Part shown: piece after piece, positions 1 through 7,836 of the stretch
How the letters are laid out: the number at the start of each line of letters is the position of its first letter
How positions within the stretch are numbered: position 1 is the stretch's first letter
Assembly (NCBI GenBank): GCA_964581385.1
Contig: CAZOOK010000073.1
Coordinates: 1-12,695, forward strand
Direction of reading: 5' to 3'
Length of the DNA: 12,695 bases
DNA from: CAZOOK01 sp964581385
Lineage (GTDB): Bacteria; Pseudomonadota; Gammaproteobacteria; Nevskiales; Nevskiaceae
Position numbers and translations under genes: made by a program
Notes under the pieces: generated by a model
Told to the model about the DNA's origin: nothing
Database searches by the model: none
The model's input: only the letters and a program-made list of their open reading frames with translations

Positions 1-2
1 CG

Positions 3-866
3 CTCGCCGCGCTCTTTCCGGAGTATGGCAGCACTCCCTATAACGTCGGCGAGATTGGAATCTGGGCCGGCGATCCCGATGCCGGCGGAATCCTGTTCGC
101 CATCTATTCGACGCCGACGTACGTCCATGCGCTGCGGAACTCATCGCTCCAGGTGGCGGAGTCTTATAGCTTCCGGCTGAATTCGGTGCCGCTGGGATCT
201 GTGACGGTCACTGTGGATTTGAGCGGTGCCGCGCTGTCGGCAGTGCAGGCGCAATTGGCGACACTTTCGCAATATCTCATTCCGGATACTGGAACTTGTT
301 TGCTTACGCTGCAGCCCACAGCAAAAACGGGCTGGGTAATGGCAGACGATGGCACGATTGGCAATGCTATATCCGGCTCGACGACGAGAGCCAATGCGGA
401 TACATCCGCCCTATTCCAATTGATCTGGAACAACGTAAGCAATACTTTCGCGCCAATTTTCACATCCACAGGCGCAATTTCCACGCGCGGTGCTAATGCG
501 CTTGCAGACTTTAATGCCAACAAGCGTCTGAAGCTCGGCCTAATTTTAGGGCGAGCGATCGGCGTAGCCGGTTCGGGACTTTCCCTGACGGCTCGCGCGC
601 TGATGGCAGCGGTTGGTACTGAAGCGGTTACGCTTACAGGTCAGCAGAGCGGTATCCAAAGCCACAACCATCAATTGGGTGCACGAGATTCAACTGCGGA
701 CAACAGCGGCACAAATCCTGGCGACGAGTTTATTCAGCCGTACGGCTATAGCGGCTCGGGCGCTGGACCTGCAGTTGATTCGTCATACGCTGGCGATACT
801 GATGCTGCTCAGTCACATCCGAATATGCAGCCCACTGTGTTCCTGAACCTCATGATCAAGCTGTAA
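3..866 (+). CDS. Phage tail-collar / tail-fibre protein, 5' end outside window
   Basis: The frame is open from the first bases of the window to TAA at 864-866 (287 visible residues), so the true start is upstream; an internal GTG at 153 is not a convincing start. The first ~80 visible residues (NVGEIGIWAGDP, then GGILFAIYS, then a VTVTVDLSGAALS strand) resemble the conserved N-terminal module of phage tail-collar fibre proteins, which attaches the fibre to the baseplate. The C-terminal part has the tail-collar pattern: GRAIGVAGSGLS, a Gln/His-rich QSHNHQ motif, and SHPNMQPTVFLNLMIKL at the very end. His-x-His motifs in such fibres often hold metal ions that stabilise the trimer. The expected role is a virion receptor-binding or fibre-tip protein, encoded late in a prophage. 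The family call is from recognised sequence patterns. Which phage it belongs to cannot be told. The stop overlaps the next start (TAATG), indicating coupled translation. Confidence 0.82.
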   Translation, partial: LAALFPEYGSTPYNVGEIGIWAGDPDAGGILFAIYSTPTYVHALRNSSLQVAESYSFRLNSVPLGSVTVTVDLSGAALSAVQAQLATLSQYLIPDTGTCLLTLQPTAKTGWVMADDGTIGNAISGSTTRANADTSALFQLIWNNVSNTFAPIFTSTGAISTRGANALADFNANKRLKLGLILGRAIGVAGSGLSLTARALMAAVGTEAVTLTGQQSGIQSHNHQLGARDSTADNSGTNPGDEFIQPYGYSGSGAGPAVDSSYAGDTDAAQSHPNMQPTVFLNLMIKL

Positions 867-1006
867 TGGCCGCTGAACTCGCCGCCGCTAACCTGTACCG
901 CGCCGTCCGCGAGTTTTCGATTCGCACGCCAGACTATGCCGATGCGATCCGGTATTTCACGAAGCCGGACGAGCGATACGACCTCACGCTGGCACCGCGC
1001 ACGTAG
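866..1006 (+). CDS. Small ORF after tail fibre, probably the truncated front of a phage gene
   Basis: ATG at 866 overlaps the TAA of the tail-fibre gene (TAATG), so translation is probably coupled; no separate Shine-Dalgarno is evident. The 46 residues begin MAAELAAANLYRAVREFS and continue with RTPDYADAIRYFTKP and ERYDLTLAP before an in-frame TAG. The composition is protein-like: an amphipathic helix, then a charged/aromatic segment. The last ten residues look like the start of a longer domain rather than a natural end. I believe, from memory of phage tail-gene neighbourhoods and without a search, that longer proteins with this front end follow tail-fibre genes. If so, this copy lost its C-terminal half at the junction with the defence genes. 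It could instead be an intact small chaperone-like protein for the fibre. The coding call is moderate; no function is assigned. Confidence 0.5.
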   Translation: MAAELAAANLYRAVREFSIRTPDYADAIRYFTKPDERYDLTLAPRT

Positions 1007-1102
1007 CCACCTGCGGCATAGGAATGGGAGCCGATTGGAATTAGGGACGCCCTATTGTCAACTGGACAGTGAAAATGCAATCGATCGGAGTCGACTGTCA
1101 GT

Positions 1103-1906
1103 CTAAGCGCCTTTTGCAACCTGGATGGCCGCCGTCGTGACGTGGCCGCATTTGAGTTGATGCTCCGGCATCCACCAGCGCCGACAGAGAATCGGCATGA
1201 GCGGAAATCGGTCAGCCTTGGGTTGACAATGATGAATCTCGCTCAGCATCTGCCTCAGCGTTGAATAGCCTTGGTAGGTTCCCAGATAGGGAGCTTGCCA
1301 CGGCGCTATTTTGCTTCGAATCGCCGCGCTGATTTGAAACCCGAGTGCCTGCAAGGAGAAGCAGAACTGCTGCTCGTTGACAATGAAAATCTCATAGGAA
1401 GTTGTCCGAGGATTCAAGTAGTTCCAGCCGAATAGCCAGTATGGATAGAGCGTTCCTTCCGCCTCGTGAAACCGGACCATATATTCGGCAACCGCCTCGA
1501 TGACGGAGCGCGGTTCGATCTGTTCCAGCTTTTCATAGATGTCGTGGCCGTGAGTTTTGGGATGCGTCAGGTCGCCGCGGATCTCATTGAAATAGGTGAT
1601 CAGTTCGAGCGTTTCATCCTGCAGACCGATCTGCTTCCCGAGAATCAACTCGGGCCACTTCTTCAGCTTGTCCAAGATCTTGCCCTTGCGCAGGGTTTCA
1701 TAGATTTTCTGTTCCGACTTCGTCGCCGCAAGATGCCCGCGCATCTTTCGGTTCAAAAAGGCCTCCAGCGAGGAAATGCCGAAATAGAGGGATGCAGTCA
1801 GGTGGTGTGACCGTTCCATGCCGGTCTTGGCTTCATGGCCAGCAGTGGCTTCGCGGTACAGCGACGAGAAGTTCTGCCAGACGGGATTTACGATCCAGGG
1901 GTTCAT
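1103..1906 (-). CDS. HEPN-like protein, third of three (R-x4-H); putative ribonuclease
   Basis: The start is ATG at 1906, overlapping the upstream gene's TGA (ATGA), with GAAGG seven bases before it. A longer upstream in-frame extension would lie inside the neighbour and is rejected. The 267 aa product is helical, with YFGISSLEAFLN at about residues 41-52 and EIRGDLTHPKTHG at about 108-120. Arg110 and His115 form an R-x4-H motif, the catalytic signature of HEPN ribonucleases. The residue after Arg is Gly rather than the usual Asn/Asp/His, so activity is less certain than for its two neighbours. The C-terminal third is unrecognised but carries a His/Cys cluster (HHC at 225-227, Cys241, His249, Cys253, His255) that could bind metal. 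It is the last gene of the minus-strand operon, and its stop faces the phage genes. Family assignment rests on motif and helical context only. Confidence 0.62.
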   Translation of the reverse strand: MNPWIVNPVWQNFSSLYREATAGHEAKTGMERSHHLTASLYFGISSLEAFLNRKMRGHLAATKSEQKIYETLRKGKILDKLKKWPELILGKQIGLQDETLELITYFNEIRGDLTHPKTHGHDIYEKLEQIEPRSVIEAVAEYMVRFHEAEGTLYPYWLFGWNYLNPRTTSYEIFIVNEQQFCFSLQALGFQISAAIRSKIAPWQAPYLGTYQGYSTLRQMLSEIHHCQPKADRFPLMPILCRRWWMPEHQLKCGHVTTAAIQVAKGA

Positions 1907-2799
1907 ACCGCTGCCTTCGGCGTTGGCCTCATCAACTTCGTCTGGATAGAGATGGTGGCAACAGCCGGAGATCTGGCCTCGACCTGTCCGGACACCGTGT
2001 GTGTTCGGGTCCACAGCAGAACTTTGTCGAGATATTCCTTTCGCTTCTCGTGCAACCGCTTCAATTCATCCGGGGATACCGCTTCGCCGAGCCCGGCAAA
2101 AGCTGAGCTCAATGGATCGAACGGCGCGATGAGTCCCATAGAACAGAACCCCACAACCAGCGCCCACATCCGTACCAATATCTGAATGTCTGCGTCCAAA
2201 TGTCCCCACTCTATGGCTATCGACGACTCGTTGTGAGCAATCGATTTGTTCCGTAGACGGATCGCCTTGGAGTTGACGTTAGTGAAATGGCCATCAGTGT
2301 GATGAAGCTTCTTCGTGAGCGCTTCAGCCTCCTCCCGGGAGCAAGCGCCGTCTTGTACCATGAAGCCGTTCACTTGCTCCCACACCTGCCTGAGCGAGTT
2401 ATCCCGTTCGTCTTTTGACGTCAACTTGCCCAGATTGCACAGAATCGAATAAGCGGCCCCCGAAAGCCACTGTGCAAAAAACAACGATGTGCGGAAGGGG
2501 GTTTTCTCCAAGCCAACATGCTGAAATGCGTTGACGGATGCTCTCCAGTCGATCATCTCGAAAATCATCGCGTCGATGCCCGCGGGGAAAGCACCGGTCT
2601 TGAATTCGGGGCTCTCCAACCATTCCTCAAGCGCGCAGATTTGCTCCTGCCACGTCGCGATGTCGGACTCTAATCTGGCGTTGCCTAAATACTCCCGGAA
2701 GTCGGCCAGTCTTTTCCTGCATTCCTCTTCGGTGAGACGCCGATTCGTTGCGTTGATTGCGTACTCTTTTGCGACCTCGATAGAGTTCAGCGTCTGCAT
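1903..2799 (-). CDS. HEPN-like protein, second of three (R-x5-H, AbiU2-like motif); putative ribonuclease
   Basis: ATG at 2799 is chosen because AGGGGG lies six bases upstream. A TTG at 2805 is in frame but abuts that Shine-Dalgarno and so cannot use it. The 298 aa product opens with a charged, probably coiled region (RLTEEECRKRLADFREYLG) and a helical middle (LFFAQWLSGAAYSILCNLGKL). At about residues 179-191 it has AIRLRNKSIAHNE, in which Arg183 and His189 make an R-x5-H motif with Asn directly after Arg, the canonical HEPN active-site form. 'LRNK.IAH' is typical of HEPN proteins of the AbiU2 type, known from abortive infection. The expected activity is metal-independent RNA cleavage by a dimer, or an antitoxin-like or scaffold role if inactive. 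It follows the first HEPN-like gene by 60 bp and overlaps the third by ATGA. The C-terminal ~90 residues are unrecognised. Confidence 0.7.
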   Translation of the reverse strand: MQTLNSIEVAKEYAINATNRRLTEEECRKRLADFREYLGNARLESDIATWQEQICALEEWLESPEFKTGAFPAGIDAMIFEMIDWRASVNAFQHVGLEKTPFRTSLFFAQWLSGAAYSILCNLGKLTSKDERDNSLRQVWEQVNGFMVQDGACSREEAEALTKKLHHTDGHFTNVNSKAIRLRNKSIAHNESSIAIEWGHLDADIQILVRMWALVVGFCSMGLIAPFDPLSSAFAGLGEAVSPDELKRLHEKRKEYLDKVLLWTRTHTVSGQVEARSPAVATISIQTKLMRPTPKAAV

Positions 2800-2805
2800 G
2801 CACAA

Positions 2806-2811
2806 CCCCCT
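2806..2811 (-). promoter_or_regulatory. Ribosome binding site deciding the start of the second HEPN-like gene
   Basis: AGGGGG on the minus strand lies six bases before ATG 2799 and directly abuts the alternative TTG at 2805, so ATG is the usable start. A short inverted repeat (GCAAC, three-base loop, GTTGC, at 2812-2824) sits immediately upstream. It is small and may be chance. Confidence 0.55.
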
Positions 2812-2859
2812 GCAACCCTGTTGCGGTAACCAATCGTGCGCTCGGCGGCACCACCCGTC

Positions 2860-3666
2860 TCAGTCTTCGCCGATCAAGAAGGCCACGTGACTGCGCAGGG
2901 TCTTCGTAGCCGTACCGGCTAGCACGCCCAGTGCATCATCCATTTGCGTCTCGCACACGTCGAGCAAGACCCGCAGATCATCCTGCAAGGCCGGCGGCCA
3001 GCCTGCCGGTATTCGTTGGTTGACTGGCAGGACCGAGTACGTCTGCGCCTTCTCTTCCAAATTGGCCCAGCCTTGGTCCGAAATCTTGAATCGAGAGGAG
3101 GCATTGAACCCGTGAAAAAAATTGGCGCCGGCGAGCTGTCCGCCGTCATGAATGAAGTGATTGCGAAGCGCGTATGAGATCCCAATGGGCCAGCCAAAGA
3201 TGCGGGGTACCGAGTCGAAAATCGAAGCCGCGACCTGCTTGGTGCGATCCGCGTTCAAGAATGGGGCATTCAGCTGTGGCGGTTTGATGGGGTTGCTGCC
3301 TGCTTGTGGCGTGCACAGCACCCGGCCCGCCATGCCGGCAATGCGGTCCGCTAAGGCCCAGGAAGCGGCAAGATAAGCTTGCACGCCGATGAGCCGTGCA
3401 TGCTGGAATTTCACCCGGACGCTGCCGAATGGCACCTGGTCGTCGGTGTCGGCAGCTCCCTCCAGGTCATCCAGCATCCGGCGCGCTGCTTCCCGCGCAT
3501 GCGCCAGGGTGATCCAGTGGTCGATGTCGCTGGCACAGGCACTCACCGCCTGAATCTGAGTCTGAATGGTTCCGGGCAACTGTGCCGCACCTCGCACCAG
3601 CGCAGCATCGATTGCGATCAGGTCCGCTTTGGCATCACTGAGACGCCGCTCCAGACTCTTGGTCAC
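2860..3666 (-). CDS. HEPN-like protein, first of three (R-x4-H), coupled to the STAND gene
   Basis: GTG at 3666 overlaps the TGA of the upstream STAND gene (GTGA) and has AGGAG eight bases before it, so the start is well supported. The 268 aa product starts with a probable coiled coil (residues 1-70, many Ala/Arg/Asp). A helix ARLIGVQAYLAASWALADRI follows at about 90-109, then SYALRNHFIHDGG at about 164-176. Arg168 and His173 form an R-x4-H motif with Asn next to Arg, matching the HEPN ribonuclease signature. The rest (NFFHGFN, a segment rich in Gln/Asp, C-terminal helices) is not recognised. The four-base overlap with a nuclease-STAND NTPase gene implies made-together stoichiometry, so this protein may be the NTPase's partner effector. 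It could instead be a catalytically dead regulator. The coding call is very likely; the HEPN call rests on motif plus helical context. Confidence 0.7.
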   Translation of the reverse strand: MTKSLERRLSDAKADLIAIDAALVRGAAQLPGTIQTQIQAVSACASDIDHWITLAHAREAARRMLDDLEGAADTDDQVPFGSVRVKFQHARLIGVQAYLAASWALADRIAGMAGRVLCTPQAGSNPIKPPQLNAPFLNADRTKQVAASIFDSVPRIFGWPIGISYALRNHFIHDGGQLAGANFFHGFNASSRFKISDQGWANLEEKAQTYSVLPVNQRIPAGWPPALQDDLRVLLDVCETQMDDALGVLAGTATKTLRSHVAFLIGED

Positions 3667-6600
3667 TCGCCGCGCTCCTCTTTGGCTTGCTGTTCTTGTT
3701 CATCGAGCTCCGCTTCGGCGATGGCCAGACGCCATTTCCAAAATGCGTGAAACACCGCTTCCGCTTCTGACTCGAGCCCATCTCTTGCGACTTTGACTGC
3801 CTCGACGAAAATAGGCGCCACCTCACCGTACGTACCGCCCCAAAAACGCAATGCACGTTCTGCCAGCGACGCGAAGATTTTCGGACGCTCCTTCTCGCCG
3901 AGCGTGCTTGTCCGGTCCAGGATCGGTTTAGCGATGGTCCGCCACGCGGCGGTTCCCACCCCGTACTCCACAGCGACTCGCGCCAATTGGCTAAGCTCAT
4001 CTGCGGTCGTCCGCTCGTCCACTCTACGTGCGATTTCCGCAGGGATCAGCAGCCCCTGCGGATCGATATCCTTCAAGAACGGTGGCAGATAGTAGCCAAT
4101 CGTCCCCTGTTCACTGAGCATGCCCACCAGCGACCGTATTGCTTCGAGCACCTCCGGCGCCGCATCGGCGCTGGCCACTTTCGCAACGAATTCGCTGAGC
4201 CGCTCGCGGCCATTGAGGGCCCTGAATGGCTCGCCGGTCTGGGCCCGCTCCCGTGCGCCGCGTGCGGCGATGGTGCGCGCTAGCCAGGCGATCGACGGGC
4301 GATCGGCAGTCTTCAGGATTTCTTCGAGGTACCACCGTAGGTGCCCTCCGACGTCGGCGACCTCTGGCACTTTGGCCACCTGATCCAGCAACCATGTTCC
4401 GAGTTCCTTGGGGATGACATCCCGCGGTCCCGCGCGCACCGCCGAGAACACCGCGTCAGTGAGCGCCACAACAGCAGCGTTGGCGGCATCCTTGGCGGTC
4501 ATGCCGGTTAAGAGCCGGTCGATAATGGGGGTCACCAATGGCCAATCCAAAAAGACCCAGTGACCCAGAGCTTCTACGAACCGCGCCATCTTTCCCTGGT
4601 CCAGGAATAGTTGTTCCTGCTCGCACAACACTTGCAGCTCTTCGGGCCCGGGTGCCCCGGAATCCCCATTCTTTGATGCCGCATACAAGCAAATGAGTAG
4701 ATTGACTTTCTGACGGTCGCTGCCGCATCTGGCCAGCATCTCCTGCAGCAGATCGTTGACCGCCGGATGTGCGCCCGAGCGACGCAACGCAGCGAACCAC
4801 CCCTCGGCCGCAAGCGCAGCGAGATCACTCCGCGGTGAGACCTCGGCGGCTGAAAGGGTCTCGAAGATGTACTGGCGCACCACCGCGCTGTCGACCGCGT
4901 GCCCACCGAGCGCGCGGGCGATCCAGGCAAACTCGTAGAGCTTCTGTTCGCTGCCCACAAAGCGAATTGCGCGCTCGACAAACGCATGGATCTCCGCCGC
5001 GCTGCCCGCTGCCGCGAGACCAGCGGCTTTGGCCGCACCGCGTGGGATACGTTCGGCGACATTGTCCCACGCCAGTAACGGCTCGAACTCCCCGGCGAGG
5101 CTGTCCTGTGCATACAGCTGTTCGAGTCGGCCGGCCACCTCTCGCGGCGCCGGCGTTTCATCAAACTTGTAGTGCCATTGCCACAGGTCTCGTGCTGCGG
5201 CGAGTTCGGCGACGTCAGTTTCACGAGACCCCAACGCTTGCTCTGCCCACTGCAAGTCGTTGAGCAGTGCGTCCGAGTATTCCACTGGCGTGGGGTCAGG
5301 GTTGTTCATCCACGCCTGACACAGACTGCGATGACCGGCGGTCATTACGTCCCACAGGATAACGCGCGATGGCGGCGGGGTATCGACGGCGACAATCGCG
5401 TCCTTGACAGAGGCGAGCAGCCGCTCCCGGATCGCCCAGCCCGGGTGCCCCGGCAGAATGGCAGCGGACTGGAAATGGACTGCGCCCTCTTCCGCCCAGG
5501 TCTGCCTGCGCTCGACCGAGACCAAGTAATACACGATCGCTTTGACCAGCGCGACCGCGCCGGGCGTGGGCGGCTGCCGACGCAGGTGGTCTATGAATTG
5601 TTCCGCCATCTCCATCGCGACCGCATCGAAATCCGCAACAAACTGCGGCCCTCCCTCGAGCGTTCGGACGGTGAGAGCCGCCGCCCGCTTGCCGTCATTG
5701 GGCAGGCGGGTGCCCGAGGACTCTGCATCGTCGGCTTCGGCCTCGACAAGGGCGCTCAGCTCATTCAGCACGAGGGACTTTTCCTCGTGAGTTGCAGCGC
5801 CCGTGGCGGCGTGAAACAACGGCCAAGCCAAGCTCCGGACGACATCCCTCTGTCCTATGGTCTGCGGACGAAACAGGCCCGGTTGAACTTCATCTGGCGC
5901 AGTCGACACGCGCATCGTCTGTATCACTCTTGCCGTATTAAGTGGCCGCGCTGCCGCCACTGCGGTCAGAGCTTCGGCGATCGCCATCCGCTGACTGGCG
6001 CGCATCGCCTGGATGGCCTCCTCCCCAAATCCTTCAAAGAAGCCGTTGAGCAATGGCACGTCGTGTCCTGCGGCTCGTAGCAGAAACTCAGTGCGGGCCA
6101 GCGACGCCAGCATCGCGCGGACCAGAGGGTTGAGTCCTTTATCTCGGGTGAGGTTCTGGATTTGGCGGCCGATCTCCAACGCGTCGTTGGATGGGCGAAC
6201 ATCGGCCGGCTGATCGCCGACCCGGACCGTCAACCAATTTCGCAACACGTGATCCCGCAACACGTCGGGCTTGAGCTCCACCAGACGATTGTTGGCCCCG
6301 CGTTGAATCAGCGCCCGGCACGCCACCAAGCCGGCGAGCAATCCCAGCAGGTCTTCAGTGCCGCCAACTCCGCTTTGTTCGCCGATGGCCTTGATCGTGG
6401 CCTCATCCCTGCGGCTGATGGTGCCCAGCAAGGCTATCCAGCGGATCACGGCCAGTGTCGTTTTGGGTGGCATCCCTTTTTGGCTATTGAAGATCTCCTC
6501 GAGGTACATGTCGGCCAGCCCTTGGGCCGTTTCCGGTACCCTCGACAGATCACCGCGGAGATCCAGGAGGTGTACGGCGAGGGTCATCCAGACCGGATTC

Positions 6601-7682
6601 TGTCCGAAGTGGCTGGCCAGCTGTCTTGCAGCACCGGCCCGCTGCGCCTCCGACAGCCGCGAACCGAACCCGACTCGCAGGAGTTCCAGGCACATCTCTT
6701 CCGCGTCTGGTCGGGGCAGCGGGTCGATCGGCAATTCCCGCACTCTCGGTTGCAAACGAGGTCCTCGTAAGAAGCGCAGGACCGGGTCTTTGGGGGATCG
6801 CACCGCGACGGCAATTTTCCACGCGGACGTCCGCCGCCCGGAGCGCCCACCGAGCTGTTCCGCCAGAATGCGCAGTAGCTCTTCGTCTTGCGGTTCGTCC
6901 ACCAGCAGTAACGTCGGCCGAGCGGGATCGATCGCTTGAAACCACGATCCCGTCGCGCTCATGCTCTCGATGTTCGCCCACAGGACCTGCCAGGCACCTT
7001 CGGCGGCGATGCGCTCTCCGGCCTCCACCAGCAGTCGGGTTTTGCCGACGCCGCCCGCCCCATGGACCACTAGAAACAGCGCGGTGGACGCCAGAAAATT
7101 CTGGATCGCGGCGACCTCGTTATTCCGCCCGACGAATCCCGCCAGCTCCGGCCGCTGGAGGAAGGGTTCCTCGAGCGGCAAGCGTTCCAGCACTTCCGGC
7201 AAGCTCAGGAACGCCCGGGTTTCGTCTTGGAAATATGCCCGGCGGACTTCCGGATGCTTGTTGAGCAACGCTTGGAGCGTGGCACACTCCCAGTAATCCG
7301 CCGTCAGACCTTGGGAGGCAAACAGCGGCACCACCTCCTTGATCCAGGTTTCGCGATTGGTTGGATTGAAGGTGGCATTGGTGACCAGGCGCCAAGCAGT
7401 AACCCCCTGCCACTGATCGTGTCGGGCATGGCCCGGTTGGCGATAGTCAAGAATCTTGGCCGCTTCCCTTTTCGCGTCGGCGATCGCCTTCGCGGCCGAT
7501 TCGCTTTCGTGAAATTTCGCTTGGTACACCAGGGCACCATCGCCGGAGCGTGCATCTTGTCCGCCGTCCTTGCCGCGCCGGCCGAATAGCGCCGCCCGGG
7601 GATCTTCGAAGAACACAATGGTGGTCACCATGGCTTCGAATTCGGCACCGCTGGCGATCGCGCCCCATTTTCGTTCAGTCAT
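3663..7682 (-). CDS. PD-(D/E)xK nuclease-STAND/NACHT NTPase-helical repeat defence protein
   Basis: The product is 1339 aa from ATG 7682, preceded by GGAGG four bases upstream. Residues ~10-155 are a restriction-endonuclease-like fold: Glu14/Glu16 in an N-terminal helix, GKDGGQD with Asp43, and YQAK with Gln54/Lys56. This gives the D...QxK pattern of Mrr-like PD-(D/E)xK nucleases, followed by a WRLVTNATF strand and HPEVRRAYF. The P-loop NTPase starts at ~182 (FVGRNNE). Walker A is GAGGVGKT (208-215), Walker B is TLLLVDEPQDE (257-267), a sensor-type Arg is in AVAVRS (~295), and FGQNPVWM (~359-366) resembles the STAND winged-helix GxP motif. The remaining ~900 residues are Ala/Leu-rich helical repeats (HEAT/TPR-like), the usual sensor of such proteins. 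The architecture matches Avs-type antiviral STAND nucleases: ligand binding, oligomerisation, then DNA cleavage. No membrane segment or signal peptide is visible. Whether it belongs to a named Avs type needs a profile search. The following HEPN-like gene overlaps by GTGA. Confidence 0.9.
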   Translation of the reverse strand: MTERKWGAIASGAEFEAMVTTIVFFEDPRAALFGRRGKDGGQDARSGDGALVYQAKFHESESAAKAIADAKREAAKILDYRQPGHARHDQWQGVTAWRLVTNATFNPTNRETWIKEVVPLFASQGLTADYWECATLQALLNKHPEVRRAYFQDETRAFLSLPEVLERLPLEEPFLQRPELAGFVGRNNEVAAIQNFLASTALFLVVHGAGGVGKTRLLVEAGERIAAEGAWQVLWANIESMSATGSWFQAIDPARPTLLLVDEPQDEELLRILAEQLGGRSGRRTSAWKIAVAVRSPKDPVLRFLRGPRLQPRVRELPIDPLPRPDAEEMCLELLRVGFGSRLSEAQRAGAARQLASHFGQNPVWMTLAVHLLDLRGDLSRVPETAQGLADMYLEEIFNSQKGMPPKTTLAVIRWIALLGTISRRDEATIKAIGEQSGVGGTEDLLGLLAGLVACRALIQRGANNRLVELKPDVLRDHVLRNWLTVRVGDQPADVRPSNDALEIGRQIQNLTRDKGLNPLVRAMLASLARTEFLLRAAGHDVPLLNGFFEGFGEEAIQAMRASQRMAIAEALTAVAAARPLNTARVIQTMRVSTAPDEVQPGLFRPQTIGQRDVVRSLAWPLFHAATGAATHEEKSLVLNELSALVEAEADDAESSGTRLPNDGKRAAALTVRTLEGGPQFVADFDAVAMEMAEQFIDHLRRQPPTPGAVALVKAIVYYLVSVERRQTWAEEGAVHFQSAAILPGHPGWAIRERLLASVKDAIVAVDTPPPSRVILWDVMTAGHRSLCQAWMNNPDPTPVEYSDALLNDLQWAEQALGSRETDVAELAAARDLWQWHYKFDETPAPREVAGRLEQLYAQDSLAGEFEPLLAWDNVAERIPRGAAKAAGLAAAGSAAEIHAFVERAIRFVGSEQKLYEFAWIARALGGHAVDSAVVRQYIFETLSAAEVSPRSDLAALAAEGWFAALRRSGAHPAVNDLLQEMLARCGSDRQKVNLLICLYAASKNGDSGAPGPEELQVLCEQEQLFLDQGKMARFVEALGHWVFLDWPLVTPIIDRLLTGMTAKDAANAAVVALTDAVFSAVRAGPRDVIPKELGTWLLDQVAKVPEVADVGGHLRWYLEEILKTADRPSIAWLARTIAARGARERAQTGEPFRALNGRERLSEFVAKVASADAAPEVLEAIRSLVGMLSEQGTIGYYLPPFLKDIDPQGLLIPAEIARRVDERTTADELSQLARVAVEYGVGTAAWRTIAKPILDRTSTLGEKERPKIFASLAERALRFWGGTYGEVAPIFVEAVKVARDGLESEAEAVFHAFWKWRLAIAEAELDEQEQQAKEERGE
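3675..3679 (-). promoter_or_regulatory. Ribosome binding site of the first HEPN-like gene
   Basis: AGGAG (within AGAGGAG) on the minus strand lies eight bases before GTG at 3666, inside the end of the STAND coding region. It supports the GTG start that overlaps the STAND stop codon. Confidence 0.7.
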
Positions 7683-7686
7683 CCTG

Positions 7687-7691
7687 CCTCC
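7687..7691 (-). promoter_or_regulatory. Ribosome binding site of the second STAND gene
   Basis: On the minus strand GGAGG stands four bases before ATG at 7682. It fixes this start and shows the gene is translated independently of the broken HNH gene 154 bp upstream. No clear -35/-10 pair could be picked out in that gap, so whether a promoter also lies there is open. Confidence 0.7.
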
Positions 7692-7836
7692 GAGGACCTT
7701 GCTCCGGTGTGCTCAGTCGATTTTTCATCTTTACTGCACGGAACCACTGCATGACGGTAACGACAGCTCGGACAGGTTGGGTTTGCAAGTCCACACCCCG
7801 CGATGCAAAGCGACGGCGTCTAAGCTCCGCAAAGTT

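Noticed and set aside
1042..1054. Small hairpin TAGGG-ACG-CCCTA in the convergent gap, considered as a shared terminator
   Set aside because: The stem is only five base pairs and no T-run follows on either strand. Two further short ACTG/CAGT dyads (1061-1070, 1094-1102) are equally weak.
1907..2014. Upstream extension of the third HEPN-like gene to an earlier in-frame start
   Set aside because: The extension lies inside the preceding gene, and the ATG at 1906 has both a Shine-Dalgarno and the ATGA overlap.
1103..3666. The HEPN-like genes as a HEPN/MNT toxin-antitoxin pair
   Set aside because: No nucleotidyltransferase (GSx10DxD-type) motif is visible in any of the neighbouring ORFs.
5172..6080. 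302-codon open frame on the plus strand inside the second STAND gene
   Set aside because: It lies entirely opposite a 1339-residue protein with intact motifs. Its translation is Arg/Pro/His-rich with no recognisable domain, as expected for an antisense shadow in GC-rich DNA.
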